A stretch of DNA of 64,000 bases from a beta proteobacterium CB. Its GTDB lineage: Bacteria; Pseudomonadota; Gammaproteobacteria; Burkholderiales; Burkholderiaceae. Below, piece by piece: positions 49,077-63,454 of the stretch; the first letter of the stretch is position 1, and every line of letters begins with the position of its first letter. The position numbers and the translations under genes were made by a program. Location of the stretch: NCBI GenBank assembly GCA_000342265.1, contig CP004348.1, forward strand, positions 1,674,001 to 1,738,000. The letters run 5' to 3'. Under the pieces are notes generated by a model. That model saw only the letters and a list, made by a program, of their open reading frames with translations. It was not told where the DNA came from and searched no databases.

Positions 49077-50936
49077 ATGAATCGCTATCCCCTCTGGAAA
49101 TACATAGTCATCCTGTTTGCTTTATTAATCGGAGGACTATATTCATTACCCAATTTCTACGGGGAGGCTCCAGCGGTTCAAGTCTCATCCGCCAAACCAA
49201 CCATCAAGGTTGATTTGGCGACTCAGTCTCGAGTTGAAAAGATTCTGACTGATGACAACATTAGCAATACCGGCATCTTCTTTGAATCTACAGGCAGTGT
49301 AGGTTCAATCAAAATTCGTTTTAGCAATACCGATATCCAACTACGTGCTCGCGACTTGTTACAGCAGAAGTTGAACCTCGACCAAAACGAACCTAATTTC
49401 ACAGTTGCATTAAATCTACTCTCCAACACGCCGAGCTGGTTAAATGCACTCAATGCATTACCCATGCCACTTGGCCTTGACTTACGAGGCGGCGTCTACT
49501 TCTTGCTACAAGTCGATATGAAGGGCGCTGTTCAGAAGAAGGTAACTTCTTTAGCGACGGATATTCGCAGCCAACTCCGCGATAAATCCATTCGCCAACA
49601 AGGCATCGAGCGCGGTCAAGACTCCATTACTCTGACTTTTGGTAGCACCGAGGATGCTGAAAAGGCACGCTCTGTCTTGATGACTAGCCAGCCCGATCTG
49701 ACCTGGCAAATTAAGCCAACCGGGCTATCTCCAAAACTCGTCGGCGAATTTAAACCTACTGCCCTGAAAGAAATTCAAGACAACGCAGTAAAACAAAATA
49801 TCGTGACACTCAACAAGCGCGTGAATGAATTGGCCGTTAAAGAGCCAGTCATTCAGCAACAAGGTGCCGAGCGTATCGTGGTTCAACTGCCGGGAGTACA
49901 AGATACTGCCCGCGCTAAGGACATTATTGGCCGTACCGCAACACTCGAGTCTCGATTGGCTGACCCAATCGTCTCAACTATTGCGATTGGCGAGACTCCA
50001 CCCCCGGGCATGGATGTTTTCCGCTTCGGCGAAAATCGCCAAGGTGTATTCAAAAAATCAGTCATCTTCAGTGGCGATCGTATTACCGACGCGAGCGCTG
50101 GCTTTGATCAAAACCAACGTCCTGCTGTCAACATCTCTTTAGATGCTGCCGGTGGTCGCGTGATGCAAGAAGTAACCCGTGAGAATATCGGTAAACCGAT
50201 GGGCATGATCTTGTTTGAAAAAGGCAAAGGCGAGGTTCTCACCATTGCTACGATTCAAGGTGAGTTTGGCTCTAAGTTTCAGATTACTGGTCAACCGACT
50301 ACCGAGAGTGCGAATGATTTAGCCCTTTTGTTGCGCGCAGGCTCACTCGCAGCCCCAATGGAAATCATTGAAGAGCGCACGATTGGACCAAGTCTGGGTG
50401 CAGAAAATATTGAGAAAGGTTTCAAATCCCTCATCATTGGCTTTGGAGCCATCTCCATCTTCATGATTGCTTACTACTTACTGTTTGGCACTTTCTCAGT
50501 CGTAGCTCTGGCAGTCAACTTGTTACTCTTGATTTCAGTGCTCTCGATGTTGCAAGCCACCCTAACCTTGCCAGGTATTGCTGCGATGGCCTTAGCACTG
50601 GGTATGGCGATTGACTCCAACGTCTTGATTAACGAACGTATTCGTGAGGAGTTGCGCAATGGCGCCGCTCCGCAAACAGCTATTGCAGTTGGCTTTGATA
50701 AAGCCTGGGCAACGATCTTGGATTCAAACGTCACTACCTTAATTGCGGGTCTTGCATTACTAGCATTTGGCTCCGGTCCGATCAAAGGCTTTGCAGTAGT
50801 GCATTGCCTTGGCATTTTGACTTCCATGTTTTCAGCAGTCTTTTTCTCACGTGGCCTGGTTAATCTCTGGTACGGCAGAGGTAAAAAAGTTCAGAAACTC
50901 GCTATCGGCCAAGTTTGGCGTCCACAGGAGAAATAA
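49077..50936 (+). CDS. secD: Protein translocase subunit SecD
   Basis: SecD, an RND-family protein, uses the proton gradient to help pull secreted proteins through SecYEG. The 619-residue product has an N-terminal transmembrane segment (about 8-25) and the large periplasmic P1 domain. LGLDLRGGVYFLLQVD (about 132-147), a second periplasmic part with VVQLPGVQD and RTATLE, and five more helices from about 450 with AMALALGMAIDSNVLINERIREEL follow. secF follows after three bases. Confidence 0.98.
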   Translation: MNRYPLWKYIVILFALLIGGLYSLPNFYGEAPAVQVSSAKPTIKVDLATQSRVEKILTDDNISNTGIFFESTGSVGSIKIRFSNTDIQLRARDLLQQKLNLDQNEPNFTVALNLLSNTPSWLNALNALPMPLGLDLRGGVYFLLQVDMKGAVQKKVTSLATDIRSQLRDKSIRQQGIERGQDSITLTFGSTEDAEKARSVLMTSQPDLTWQIKPTGLSPKLVGEFKPTALKEIQDNAVKQNIVTLNKRVNELAVKEPVIQQQGAERIVVQLPGVQDTARAKDIIGRTATLESRLADPIVSTIAIGETPPPGMDVFRFGENRQGVFKKSVIFSGDRITDASAGFDQNQRPAVNISLDAAGGRVMQEVTRENIGKPMGMILFEKGKGEVLTIATIQGEFGSKFQITGQPTTESANDLALLLRAGSLAAPMEIIEERTIGPSLGAENIEKGFKSLIIGFGAISIFMIAYYLLFGTFSVVALAVNLLLLISVLSMLQATLTLPGIAAMALALGMAIDSNVLINERIREELRNGAAPQTAIAVGFDKAWATILDSNVTTLIAGLALLAFGSGPIKGFAVVHCLGILTSMFSAVFFSRGLVNLWYGRGKKVQKLAIGQVWRPQEK

Positions 50937-50939
50937 GCC

Positions 50940-51914
50940 ATGGAATTTTTCCGGATCAAAAAAGACATTCCCTTCATGCGCCATGCATTGGCGCTCAATG
51001 CAGTTTCGTTGATCACTTTCTTAGCCGCTGTTTTCTTCCTTTGGCATAACGGCCTGCATCTATCTATTGAGTTCACTGGCGGTACGGTAATGGAAGTTAC
51101 CTATCCACAAACAGCCCCTTTGGATTCGATTAGAGCGAATGTAGAAAAGTTAGGTTACTCCGATACGCAGATTCAGAACTTTGGCAGCTCACGTGATGTG
51201 ATGATTCGCCTGCCATTGCAAAAAGATGCTGAAGGAAAAATGATCTCCTCAGCAGATCAAAGCGCCGCGGTCATGAAAGCACTTGAACCAGCTAGCTCTG
51301 GTGCAAAACTACAGCGTGTTGAGTTTGTTGGCCCACAAGTTGGGCGCGAGCTCGCGATTGACGGGCTCTTGGCACTGCTATTTGTAATTATTGGCATTGT
51401 GATTTACCTCTCCTTCCGTTTTGAGTGGAAATTTGCTGTCGCAGGCATCATCGCGAACTTACATGACATCGTGATTATTCTTGGCTTCTTTGCCTTCTTC
51501 CAGTGGGAGTTCTCACTCTCTGTGTTAGCTGCGGTATTGGCTGTATTGGGCTACTCAGTAAATGAGTCCGTGGTGATCTTTGACCGTATTCGTGAAAACT
51601 TCCGCAAATACCGCAAGATGGATACCCGCGAAATTATTGATAATGCAATTACAAGCACAATCAGTCGTACCGTGATTACTCACGGCAGTACTGAAATGAT
51701 GGTTTTGGCAATGTTGATTTTTGGTGGCCCCACCCTCTTCTACTTTGCATTGGCACTCACCATTGGTATCTTGTTCGGTATTTACTCTTCAGTGTTCGTG
51801 GCAGCAGCTTTGGCGATGTGGCTTGGCGTCACCCGCGAAGACTTGGTAAAGGGTGAGCGTAAGCCTGATGATGCTGCCCGTAACGATGACCCAAACTTTG
51901 GGGCGCAGGTCTAA
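50940..51914 (+). CDS. secF: Protein translocase subunit SecF
   Basis: SecF forms the six-helix partner of SecD. The 324-residue product has the N-terminal EFFRIKKDIPFM segment, a first transmembrane helix (about 17-36), and the LSIEFTGGTVMEV stretch. EFVGPQVGRELAIDGLLALL, the helix pair with GYSVNESVVIFDRIRENFRKYRKM and the NAITSTISRTVITHGST region follow. The length and order are normal. It is followed by the converging waaA gene with 28 bases between. Confidence 0.98.
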   Translation: MEFFRIKKDIPFMRHALALNAVSLITFLAAVFFLWHNGLHLSIEFTGGTVMEVTYPQTAPLDSIRANVEKLGYSDTQIQNFGSSRDVMIRLPLQKDAEGKMISSADQSAAVMKALEPASSGAKLQRVEFVGPQVGRELAIDGLLALLFVIIGIVIYLSFRFEWKFAVAGIIANLHDIVIILGFFAFFQWEFSLSVLAAVLAVLGYSVNESVVIFDRIRENFRKYRKMDTREIIDNAITSTISRTVITHGSTEMMVLAMLIFGGPTLFYFALALTIGILFGIYSSVFVAAALAMWLGVTREDLVKGERKPDDAARNDDPNFGAQV

Positions 51915-51942
51915 GTTTTGGCTACGCAGTTAACTTAATAAA

Positions 51943-55410
<3,468 letters not shown>

Positions 55411-55444
55411 ATCCCGTAATTGTTGATTTAGTAGTGAAGAAAAC

Positions 55445-56560
55445 TTAGGCGGAAATAATTCCACCGCCTAGGCATACATCTCCGTCGTACAAAACGGCAG
55501 ACTGGCCAGGGGTGACCGCCCACTGAGATTCCGGAAAGGCCAATTCAAAACTCAAGGGGCCTTCTGCTCCAGCAGTAAGAGAGCATGCGGAGTCTGTTTG
55601 ACGATAACGCGTTTTTGCAGAGTACTGGCCTGGCGTAGGAGCTACTCCCGCAACCCAGCTAGCATCTATTGCAGTGAGTTGATTGGCCAATAACCATGGA
55701 TGTTCGTGACCTTGTGCCACATATAGCGTGTTGTTCGCTACGTCTTTGCGAGCTACGTACCAAGCATCGCCGTTGCCATCTTGACTGCCACCCAAACCAA
55801 TACCTTTACGCTGACCAAGAGTAAAGAATGCAAGACCCATGTGCTCTCCCACCGTTTTACCCTCAGGGGTTTTAATGGGGCCTGGAGTGCGTGGCAAGTA
55901 GCGGTTTAAGAATTCTCGAAAAGGGCGTTCACCAATAAAACAAATACCAGTGGAGTCTTTTTTGCGCGCATTGTGCAAGCCAATTTGCTCAGCAATCTGG
56001 CGCACTTCCGTCTTTGGGATCTCCCCAAGCGGGAAAAGAACGTTTGTTAGTTGAGCCTGGGTTAAACGATGCAAGAAGTAGCTTTGGTCCTTGCTGGCAT
56101 CCAGCGCTTTCAATAACTGCACACGGCCGCCGTGATGTCGAACCCGCGCATAGTGCCCTGTTGCAATCGCATCGGCACCCAAGCTCATGGCATGGTCCAA
56201 AAAGGCCTTGAACTTAATTTCAGCATTACAGAGCACATCGGGGTTTGGAGTTCGCCCTGCAGCGTATTCCCGCAAAAACTCTGCAAAAACGCGTTCGCGG
56301 TACTCGGCTGCAAAATTGACCGCCTCGACATCAATTCCGATCAGGTCCGCCACGGACACCACATCCAGCCAGTCCTGGCGAGCAGAGCAATACTCATCAC
56401 TGTCATCGTCTTCCCAATTTTTCATGAAAAGACCAATAACTTCATACCCTTGCTGCTTGAGCATCCAGGCTGCAACAGACGAATCCACCCCTCCAGACAT
56501 TCCCACAACGACTTTGGATGGTTTTGAGGCGGGTATTGCGGAAGAATTGAGCGGGATCAT
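55445..56560 (-). CDS. mnmA: tRNA 2-thiouridylase MnmA
   Basis: MnmA (TrmU) makes 2-thiouridine at position 34 of Lys, Glu and Gln tRNAs with sulfur relayed from IscS. With the ATG at 56560 the product is 371 residues. The ATP-binding PP-loop [18 protein letters not shown] lies near residue 20, [12 protein letters not shown] holds the first catalytic Cys, and [17 protein letters not shown] holds the second. The beta-barrel end includes [16 protein letters not shown] residues (here [14 protein letters not shown]). An in-frame ATG at 56599 is less likely. Confidence 0.96.
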   Translation of the reverse strand: MIPLNSSAIPASKPSKVVVGMSGGVDSSVAAWMLKQQGYEVIGLFMKNWEDDDSDEYCSARQDWLDVVSVADLIGIDVEAVNFAAEYRERVFAEFLREYAAGRTPNPDVLCNAEIKFKAFLDHAMSLGADAIATGHYARVRHHGGRVQLLKALDASKDQSYFLHRLTQAQLTNVLFPLGEIPKTEVRQIAEQIGLHNARKKDSTGICFIGERPFREFLNRYLPRTPGPIKTPEGKTVGEHMGLAFFTLGQRKGIGLGGSQDGNGDAWYVARKDVANNTLYVAQGHEHPWLLANQLTAIDASWVAGVAPTPGQYSAKTRYRQTDSACSLTAGAEGPLSFELAFPESQWAVTPGQSAVLYDGDVCLGGGIISA

Positions 56561-56659
56561 CAAAAAATGCGAGAATTCAATATAAGCTGAAAACCCCATT
56601 GTAGAAGCCTTAACTCAAGTTAGCCTCAAGAGCTCAAATGAGACGGTATAAAACATAAG

Positions 56660-56695
56660 GGTATGCATATATATGTGTAGTCGCGTATATATACC
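56660..56695. repeat. Alternating purine-pyrimidine, imperfectly palindromic tract upstream of pntAA
   Basis: Two alternating purine-pyrimidine runs stand side by side: 19 bases at 56661-56679 and 13 bases at 56682-56694 (CGCGTATATATAC). Together they form an imperfect inverted repeat bounded by GGTAT and ATACC. The tract lies 42-77 bases before the pntAA ATG, so it may be part of the promoter region; no clear -35/-10 pair could be assigned. Confidence 0.6.
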
Positions 56696-56736
56696 TAAAA
56701 TAGATTTTTTGAATCATTAGCATTTGGAGACATGCC

Positions 56737-57867
56737 ATGCGCATAGGAGTACCGCTGGAAATCAGACCCGGGGAAACTCGGGTTGCCGCCACACCGGAAA
56801 CCGTTAAGAAGCTGATTGGCCAAGGCCATACAGTTGTTATTCAAAAGGATGCGGGTGTTACAGCCAGCCAACCAGACTTTGCGTATGAAGCAGTAGGGGC
56901 AACTATTGGTAGCGCTGCCGATGCCTTTGGAGCGGAGATCGTTCTTAAAGTACGTGCTCCTGAAGCTGCAGAGCTAAAGCAGATTAAATCAGGTAGCGTG
57001 CTCCTTGGCATGCTCGACCCATTTGATAACGACAATATTGCCGCCATGGCTGCGCAAGGTGTGACCGCATTCTCTTTAGAGGCTGCTCCACGTACCACTC
57101 GCGCCCAAAGTATGGACGTTCTATCTTCACAAGCCAATATCGCTGGCTACAAAGCAGTGATGGTTGCTGCCAATGAATATCAGCGCTTTATGCCAATGCT
57201 CATGACTGCAGCGGGAACCGTTAAAGCAGCACGCGTACTGATCTTGGGTGCTGGTGTTGCCGGCCTCCAGGCGATCGCAACTGCAAAGCGCTTAGGTGCC
57301 GTCATCGAAGCGTCCGATGTACGCCCTGCCGCTAAAGAACAAATTGAATCTCTCGGTGCTAAGTTTGTCGACGTACCTTACGAGACAGACGAAGAGCGCG
57401 AAATCGCTCAAGGCGTTGGTGGCTATGCCCGTCCGATGCCAGAAGCTTGGATGAAACGTCAGGCAGCGCTCGTTGCTGAACGTGCTCAACAAGCTGACAT
57501 CGTGATTACCACTGCTTTGATTCCAGGTCGTAAGCCACCAGTCCTATTACACAGCGATACCGTTGCCAACATGAAGCCAGGCTCGATCGTGATCGACTTA
57601 GCAGCTGGTCGCGGCGACAACGGTTCAGGTAACTGCCCCTTGACAGAGGCTGACAAGATTGTCGTGAAAAATGGTGTGAAGATTATTGGCTACACCAACC
57701 TAGCTAGCATGGTAGCTGCAGACGCCTCCGCTCTGTATGCGCGTAACTTGCTCGACTTCATGAAGCTAATCGTTGACGCAGAAGCGAAGTTAGTTATCCC
57801 AACGGATGACGATATCGTTACCGCCTGTCTCATGTGCCGTGATGGCCAAGCCATCCGTAAAAACTAA
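56737..57867 (+). CDS. pntAA: Proton-translocating NAD(P) transhydrogenase subunit alpha part 1
   Basis: This subunit carries the NAD(H)-binding domain I of the proton-translocating transhydrogenase, which drives NADPH formation from NADH. The 376-residue product opens MRIGVPLEIRPGETRVAATPETV. It has the Rossmann stretch VLILGAGVAGLQAIATAKRLGAVIEASDVR and the ITTALIPGRKPPVLL and SIVIDLAAGRGDNG blocks. It lacks the membrane helices that follow in the fused PntA of E. coli, because these are in the next gene. A GGAG lies six bases before the ATG. Confidence 0.96.
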   Translation: MRIGVPLEIRPGETRVAATPETVKKLIGQGHTVVIQKDAGVTASQPDFAYEAVGATIGSAADAFGAEIVLKVRAPEAAELKQIKSGSVLLGMLDPFDNDNIAAMAAQGVTAFSLEAAPRTTRAQSMDVLSSQANIAGYKAVMVAANEYQRFMPMLMTAAGTVKAARVLILGAGVAGLQAIATAKRLGAVIEASDVRPAAKEQIESLGAKFVDVPYETDEEREIAQGVGGYARPMPEAWMKRQAALVAERAQQADIVITTALIPGRKPPVLLHSDTVANMKPGSIVIDLAAGRGDNGSGNCPLTEADKIVVKNGVKIIGYTNLASMVAADASALYARNLLDFMKLIVDAEAKLVIPTDDDIVTACLMCRDGQAIRKN

Positions 57868-57891
57868 TAGAAATCATTCGAAGGAAATATC

Positions 57892-58230
57892 ATGGATCTC
57901 GCTGCTTTTCAAAGCATCCTTACAGTCCAAAACATCACCGTGTTTGTATTGGCCATTTTTGTTGGCTACCACGTAGTTTGGAACGTTACCCCTGCACTCC
58001 ACACTCCACTGATGGCGGTCACTAACGCTATTTCTGGAATCATTATTGTTGGCGCCCTACTTCAAACTGAAGTGATTGGTGGCGATGAGATCACTCTCAC
58101 CAGCATCATTGGTGCGGTGGCAGTTTTCTTAGCATCAATCAATATTTTTGGTGGCTTTATGGTCACCCGTCGCATGCTTGAAATGTTCAAGAAAAAAGCT
58201 CCCAAGGCTGATGCGGCTGGAACTAAATAA
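57892..58230 (+). CDS. pntAB: NAD(P) transhydrogenase subunit alpha part 2
   Basis: A 112-residue membrane protein forms the N-terminal half of the proton channel (domain II). About three hydrophobic segments span 16-100. [33 protein letters not shown] is the conserved part of the family. It lies 24 bases after pntAA and 32 before pntB, with an AAGGAAA ribosome site, so the three genes form one operon. Confidence 0.95.
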   Translation: MDLAAFQSILTVQNITVFVLAIFVGYHVVWNVTPALHTPLMAVTNAISGIIIVGALLQTEVIGGDEITLTSIIGAVAVFLASINIFGGFMVTRRMLEMFKKKAPKADAAGTK

Positions 58231-58262
58231 AACTAGAACAAGATCTTATAGAGACCACAATA

Positions 58263-59630
58263 ATGTCAAACATAACCGCGATTTCCTATCTCATTTCCTC
58301 GGTGCTCTTCATCCTCGCTCTGCGTGGTTTGTCCTCACCAACAACTTCACGTCAAGGCAATACCTTCGGCATGATCGGCATGCTGCTTGCCGTAATTACC
58401 ACCTTCATGATTCCTGACTTCAAGCCAGTCTTCTCATTGATTATTGGTGCGATTGTTGGTGGTGCTGTCATTGGAACAATTGCCGCTAAGCGAGTGCAGA
58501 TGACCAAGATGCCCGAGCTCGTAGCGCTCATGCACTCCTTTGTTGGCTTATCAGCTGTATTGATCGCTATCGCAGCGGTATACAACCCAGCCCACGACCA
58601 TACTGGCGCACAAAAGATTGAACTCTTTATCGGTGCATTTATTGGCGCAATCACTTTTACTGCTTCAGTCATTGCCTTCGGAAAACTCTCCGGCAAGGTC
58701 AGCGGCAAGCCAGTGACATTTGCAGGCCAACATTTACTCAACCTCATTCTTGCGGTTGGTATGGTTTCTGGTGGCGTCATGTACTTCATGACAGGCAGTC
58801 ACGAAGCATTCTTGGTAATGTGTGCAATTGCATTGGTGTTGGGCGTGACATTAATCATTCCAATCGGCGGCGCAGACATGCCAGTTGTTGTGTCAATGCT
58901 CAACAGCTACTCTGGTTGGGCAGCGGCTGGTATTGGTTTCACTTTAAATAACCCAGTCTTGATCATCGCTGGAGCTTGCGTAGGTTCTTCTGGTGCAATT
59001 CTTTCTTACATCATGTGTAAGGCAATGAACCGCTCTATCTTGGCAGTATTGCTTGGTGGCTTTGGTGCTGAAGCTTCTGCTGGTGGCGCTGATGATGGTG
59101 GTCCAAAGAACTACAAAACTGGCTCTCCAGAAGATGCAGCTTTCCTGATGGAGAATGCTGACACAGTTGTGATTGTTCCTGGATACGGCTTGGCAGTTGC
59201 GCGCGCTCAACATGCTCTCAAAGAATTGACAGAGAAATTAACTCATCACGGTGTAACCGTGAAGTACGCGATTCATCCAGTAGCGGGTCGTATGCCTGGT
59301 CATATGAACGTTCTCTTGGCCGAAGCTGAAGTGCCGTACGATCAAGTGTTTGAGATGGAAGATATCAATAGTGATTTCGGTCAGGCTGATGTAGTGTTAG
59401 TACTTGGCGCGAACGATGTGGTGAACCCTGCCGCCCGCACGCCTGGTAGCCCGATTTTTGGAATGCCAATCTTAGAGGCATTCAAGGCTAAAACGATCAT
59501 CGTCAACAAGCGCTCCATGGCTGCAGGTTATGCTGGTCTAGATAATGAGCTTTTTTACATGGACAAAACGATGATGGTCTTCGGTGATGCGAAGAAGGTT
59601 GTAGAAGACATGGTCAAGTCTGTCAGCTAA
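58263..59630 (+). CDS. pntB: NAD(P) transhydrogenase subunit beta
   Basis: PntB carries the second half of the membrane domain and the NADP(H)-binding domain III. The 455-residue product has about nine N-terminal helices including LVALMHSFVGLSAVLIAIA and MLNSYSGWAAAGIGFTL. The soluble part from about 285 has VIVPGYGLAVARAQHAL, YAIHPVAGRMPGHMNVLLAEA, VLVLGANDVVNPAA and KRSMAAGYAGLDNELFY. A strong terminator follows. Confidence 0.97.
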   Translation: MSNITAISYLISSVLFILALRGLSSPTTSRQGNTFGMIGMLLAVITTFMIPDFKPVFSLIIGAIVGGAVIGTIAAKRVQMTKMPELVALMHSFVGLSAVLIAIAAVYNPAHDHTGAQKIELFIGAFIGAITFTASVIAFGKLSGKVSGKPVTFAGQHLLNLILAVGMVSGGVMYFMTGSHEAFLVMCAIALVLGVTLIIPIGGADMPVVVSMLNSYSGWAAAGIGFTLNNPVLIIAGACVGSSGAILSYIMCKAMNRSILAVLLGGFGAEASAGGADDGGPKNYKTGSPEDAAFLMENADTVVIVPGYGLAVARAQHALKELTEKLTHHGVTVKYAIHPVAGRMPGHMNVLLAEAEVPYDQVFEMEDINSDFGQADVVLVLGANDVVNPAARTPGSPIFGMPILEAFKAKTIIVNKRSMAAGYAGLDNELFYMDKTMMVFGDAKKVVEDMVKSVS

Positions 59631-59664
59631 TGTAGACAGACTTCAGATCCAAGGGCGGTAAATC

Positions 59665-59701
59665 AAAGTGGCTAGTATATAAATTTACTAGCCACTTTTT
59701 T
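59665..59701 (+). terminator. Rho-independent terminator of the pnt operon
   Basis: The 13-base stem AAAGTGGCTAGTA/TACTAGCCACTTT with an AT-rich loop is followed by T residues. It ends only a few bases before the cupin gene. Confidence 0.92.
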
Positions 59702-59726
59702 CATTATGAAATCCCCGGAATCTCCA

Positions 59727-60173
59727 ATGACATTGCTGAAATTTTTCCTAATAGCTTTTGTGCTGGTACTCCCCCAGCATGGTCATGCCGATGACAGCCG
59801 TAAACACTATTACACCGATATCCCAGGCATTGAGGCTAATGTTTTAATCAAAACCACAACATCGTGGAATGGTGCCAAGCTACCTTCATATGGTGAGGGT
59901 CAACCTGAAATCACCATCATTCGCTATAGATTTGCTCCGGGTGCATCAATACCAATGCATATGCACCCCGTCATTAATGCCGGCGTTTTACTTCAGGGTG
60001 AGCTACATATCTTTACAAAAACTGGAGAAAAAATATCACTGAAGGCCGGCGAGCCACTCGTTGAACTTTTTAAAGAATGGCACTACGGTTCAAATCCAGG
60101 CGTTGAACCAGTCGACTTAATTGTTGTCTATGCGGGAACGGTTGGAACTCCCCTAACCATTCGGGAGAAGTGA
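59727..60173 (+). CDS. Secreted cupin-domain protein
   Basis: The 148-residue product (ATG 59727; an alternative ATG lies at 59706) has a signal peptide with a hydrophobic core, LLKFFLIAFVLVL, and cleavage probably after HA near 20-21. A single conserved-barrel cupin domain follows. Motif 1 reads GASIPMHMHPVINAGVLLQG, with metal-ligand His78 and His80, but Asn84 where Glu is usual. Motif 2 ends EWHYGSN with His119. It may still bind a metal through three His; the substrate is unknown. The gene is single, between two terminators. Confidence 0.82.
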   Translation: MTLLKFFLIAFVLVLPQHGHADDSRKHYYTDIPGIEANVLIKTTTSWNGAKLPSYGEGQPEITIIRYRFAPGASIPMHMHPVINAGVLLQGELHIFTKTGEKISLKAGEPLVELFKEWHYGSNPGVEPVDLIVVYAGTVGTPLTIREK

Positions 60174-60200
60174 GTTCGAAAAATCATCAATATCGAATAA

Positions 60201-60223
60201 AAGCCGCCTACGGGCGGTTTTTT
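60201..60223 (+). terminator. Rho-independent terminator of the cupin gene
   Basis: A G/C-rich stem (CCGCC/GGCGG, extended by A-T pairs and one G-T pair) closes a TACG tetraloop and is followed by six T. Confidence 0.9.
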
Positions 60224-60286
60224 ATTGCGTTAAGATATCAGCAGGCGCCTCTAGAGCGCTAAAAATAACATTAATACGAGACAAAA

Positions 60287-61252
60287 ATGAATATCAAAAA
60301 ATACTTACTCTTAGTAATGAGTTTGGCTTGGATCACATCCGCTCAAGCTCAAAATACCTATCCCAATCGACCGATTCAAATGATCATGCCTCTACAAGCT
60401 GGAAGCGGCGTTGATATTTTGATGCGGCCTATTGTGCAAAAGATGGGTGAGAACTTAGGTCAAGCCATCACGATTGAAAATCTTCCTGGGGGCGCTGGTT
60501 TAATTGGGGCAACCAAAGTATCCCAAGCCAATTCGGAAGGCTACGTATTGGGTGCCTTTAATGACAGCATCTTGACGATGCTACCCAATCTTCATAAAAA
60601 GATTGATTACGATCCAGTTCAAAGCTTTACGCCGATCTCGGAGGTAGCAGCCATTACTTTCGTGATGGTAGCTAATCCATCTTTTCCGGGAAACACGGCT
60701 GCTGACTTGGTGCGCATAGCCAAAGAAAATCCAGGGAAAATTGATTACGCCTCAGGCGGTAATGGCTCACCTCAGCATATCGGTATGGAAATCTTTCGTC
60801 AGTACACCGGAGCCCCATTAGTGCACATTCCCTATCGCGGAGCTGCGGCAGCAGTGACTGATGTGATGGCGGGGCAGGTTCCTGTGATGATTAGCGCTTT
60901 ATCAGTTGTTCTCCCCCACATTCGATCGGGAAAGCTAAAGGTGCTAGGCATCACCAGTAAATCACGCTCGCCGCTACTACCAAGTACTCCAACAGTCAGC
61001 GAGAGCGTTAAAGGCTACGAGTTCTCAACCTGGGGTGCCATCGTTGCACCTAAAGGTGCATCTCCAGCAGTTGTTAGCAAACTCAATGATTCCTTGGCAT
61101 TAGCCCTGAAGGATCAGAAGCTACGCGATCAACTAGTCCAGCAGGGTTTTGAATTTGTACCGTTGGGACCAGATCATTTAAAAGAAATGATTGCCCAAGG
61201 TTTGGTAAAGATGAAAAAAGTCATCAAAGATGGTGGCATACAGCCAGACTAA
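60287..61252 (+). CDS. Bug family tripartite tricarboxylate transporter substrate-binding protein
   Basis: This is a 321-residue periplasmic solute-binding protein of the Bug/TctC family, abundant in Burkholderiales. The signal peptide is MNIKKYLLLVMSLAWITSAQAQ, with cleavage after AQA. NTYPNRPIQMIMPLQAGSGVDILMRPI is the family opening; GGAGLIGATKVSQANSEGY (here NLPGGAGLIGATKV), YASGGNGSPQHIGMEIF and HIPYRGAAAAVTDVMAGQVP follow. No TctA/TctB membrane genes are adjacent, which is common for orphan Bug proteins; the ligand is unknown. Confidence 0.93.
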   Translation: MNIKKYLLLVMSLAWITSAQAQNTYPNRPIQMIMPLQAGSGVDILMRPIVQKMGENLGQAITIENLPGGAGLIGATKVSQANSEGYVLGAFNDSILTMLPNLHKKIDYDPVQSFTPISEVAAITFVMVANPSFPGNTAADLVRIAKENPGKIDYASGGNGSPQHIGMEIFRQYTGAPLVHIPYRGAAAAVTDVMAGQVPVMISALSVVLPHIRSGKLKVLGITSKSRSPLLPSTPTVSESVKGYEFSTWGAIVAPKGASPAVVSKLNDSLALALKDQKLRDQLVQQGFEFVPLGPDHLKEMIAQGLVKMKKVIKDGGIQPD

Positions 61253-61279
61253 TTACTGACACTCGAAACACTTCAATAA

Positions 61280-61310
61280 AAAACGCCTGGTCTTTTGAAC
61301 CAGGCGTTTT
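61280..61310. terminator. Bidirectional terminator between the Bug gene and groEL
   Basis: The 12-base stem AAAACGCCTGGT/ACCAGGCGTTTT with a seven-base loop has A-rich and T-rich flanks, so it can end both converging transcripts. Confidence 0.92.
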
Positions 61311-61348
61311 AGTTTCTACAGCTAGATAGCTGAGGAAATTTACGGCAA

Positions 61349-63016
<1,668 letters not shown>

Positions 63017-63027
63017 TTAGGTACCGA

Positions 63028-63318
63028 TTACTTCTGTACAACAGCCATGATGTCTTCTTCGCGCATTACGAGAAGCTCGTCGCTGCCGACCTTAACTGTT
63101 TGACCTGCATATTTGCCGAATAACACGCGATCGCCAACTTTGACGTCTGGTGCATTCAATTTGCCGCTGTCATCACGTTTGCCTGGACCAACTGCCAATA
63201 CTTCGCCTTGATCTGGCTTTTCAGCAGCAGCGTCCGGAATGATGATTCCAGAGGCAGTTTTTGATTCTTGATCTAAACGTTTAATGATTACGCGATCATG
63301 TAAAGGACGCAGATTCAT
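63028..63318 (-). CDS. groES: Co-chaperonin GroES (Hsp10)
   Basis: GroES caps the GroEL cavity. The 96-residue product has [16 protein letters not shown], the mobile-loop region [19 protein letters not shown] (here [15 protein letters not shown]), [17 protein letters not shown] and a C-terminal EEDIMAVV. A very strong AGGAGAAGGA Shine-Dalgarno (63319-63328) precedes the ATG. The leader of about 130 bases holds a CIRCE operator, implying repression by HrcA. Confidence 0.99.
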   Translation of the reverse strand: MNLRPLHDRVIIKRLDQESKTASGIIIPDAAAEKPDQGEVLAVGPGKRDDSGKLNAPDVKVGDRVLFGKYAGQTVKVGSDELLVMREEDIMAVVQK

Positions 63319-63427
63319 TCCTTCTCCTATGTTAGTAAGTGTTAACTAATTAAAAAACCGATATAAATCAATGTATTGCAATCTCTTAACACGAAGGCAA
63401 CAAGCTTTTCAGCTGAAAAAGCCTGTT

Positions 63428-63454
63428 TTAGCACTCGCGTGTAGGGAGTGCTGA
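63428..63454 (-). promoter_or_regulatory. CIRCE operator upstream of groES
   Basis: The inverted repeat TTAGCACTC, nine bases, GAGTGCTGA matches the known HrcA operator TTAGCACTC-N9-GAGTGCTAA at 17 of 18 arm positions. It lies directly downstream of the groES -10 element, about 110 bases before the ATG. HrcA itself is encoded at 22980-24002 in this window. Confidence 0.95.
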
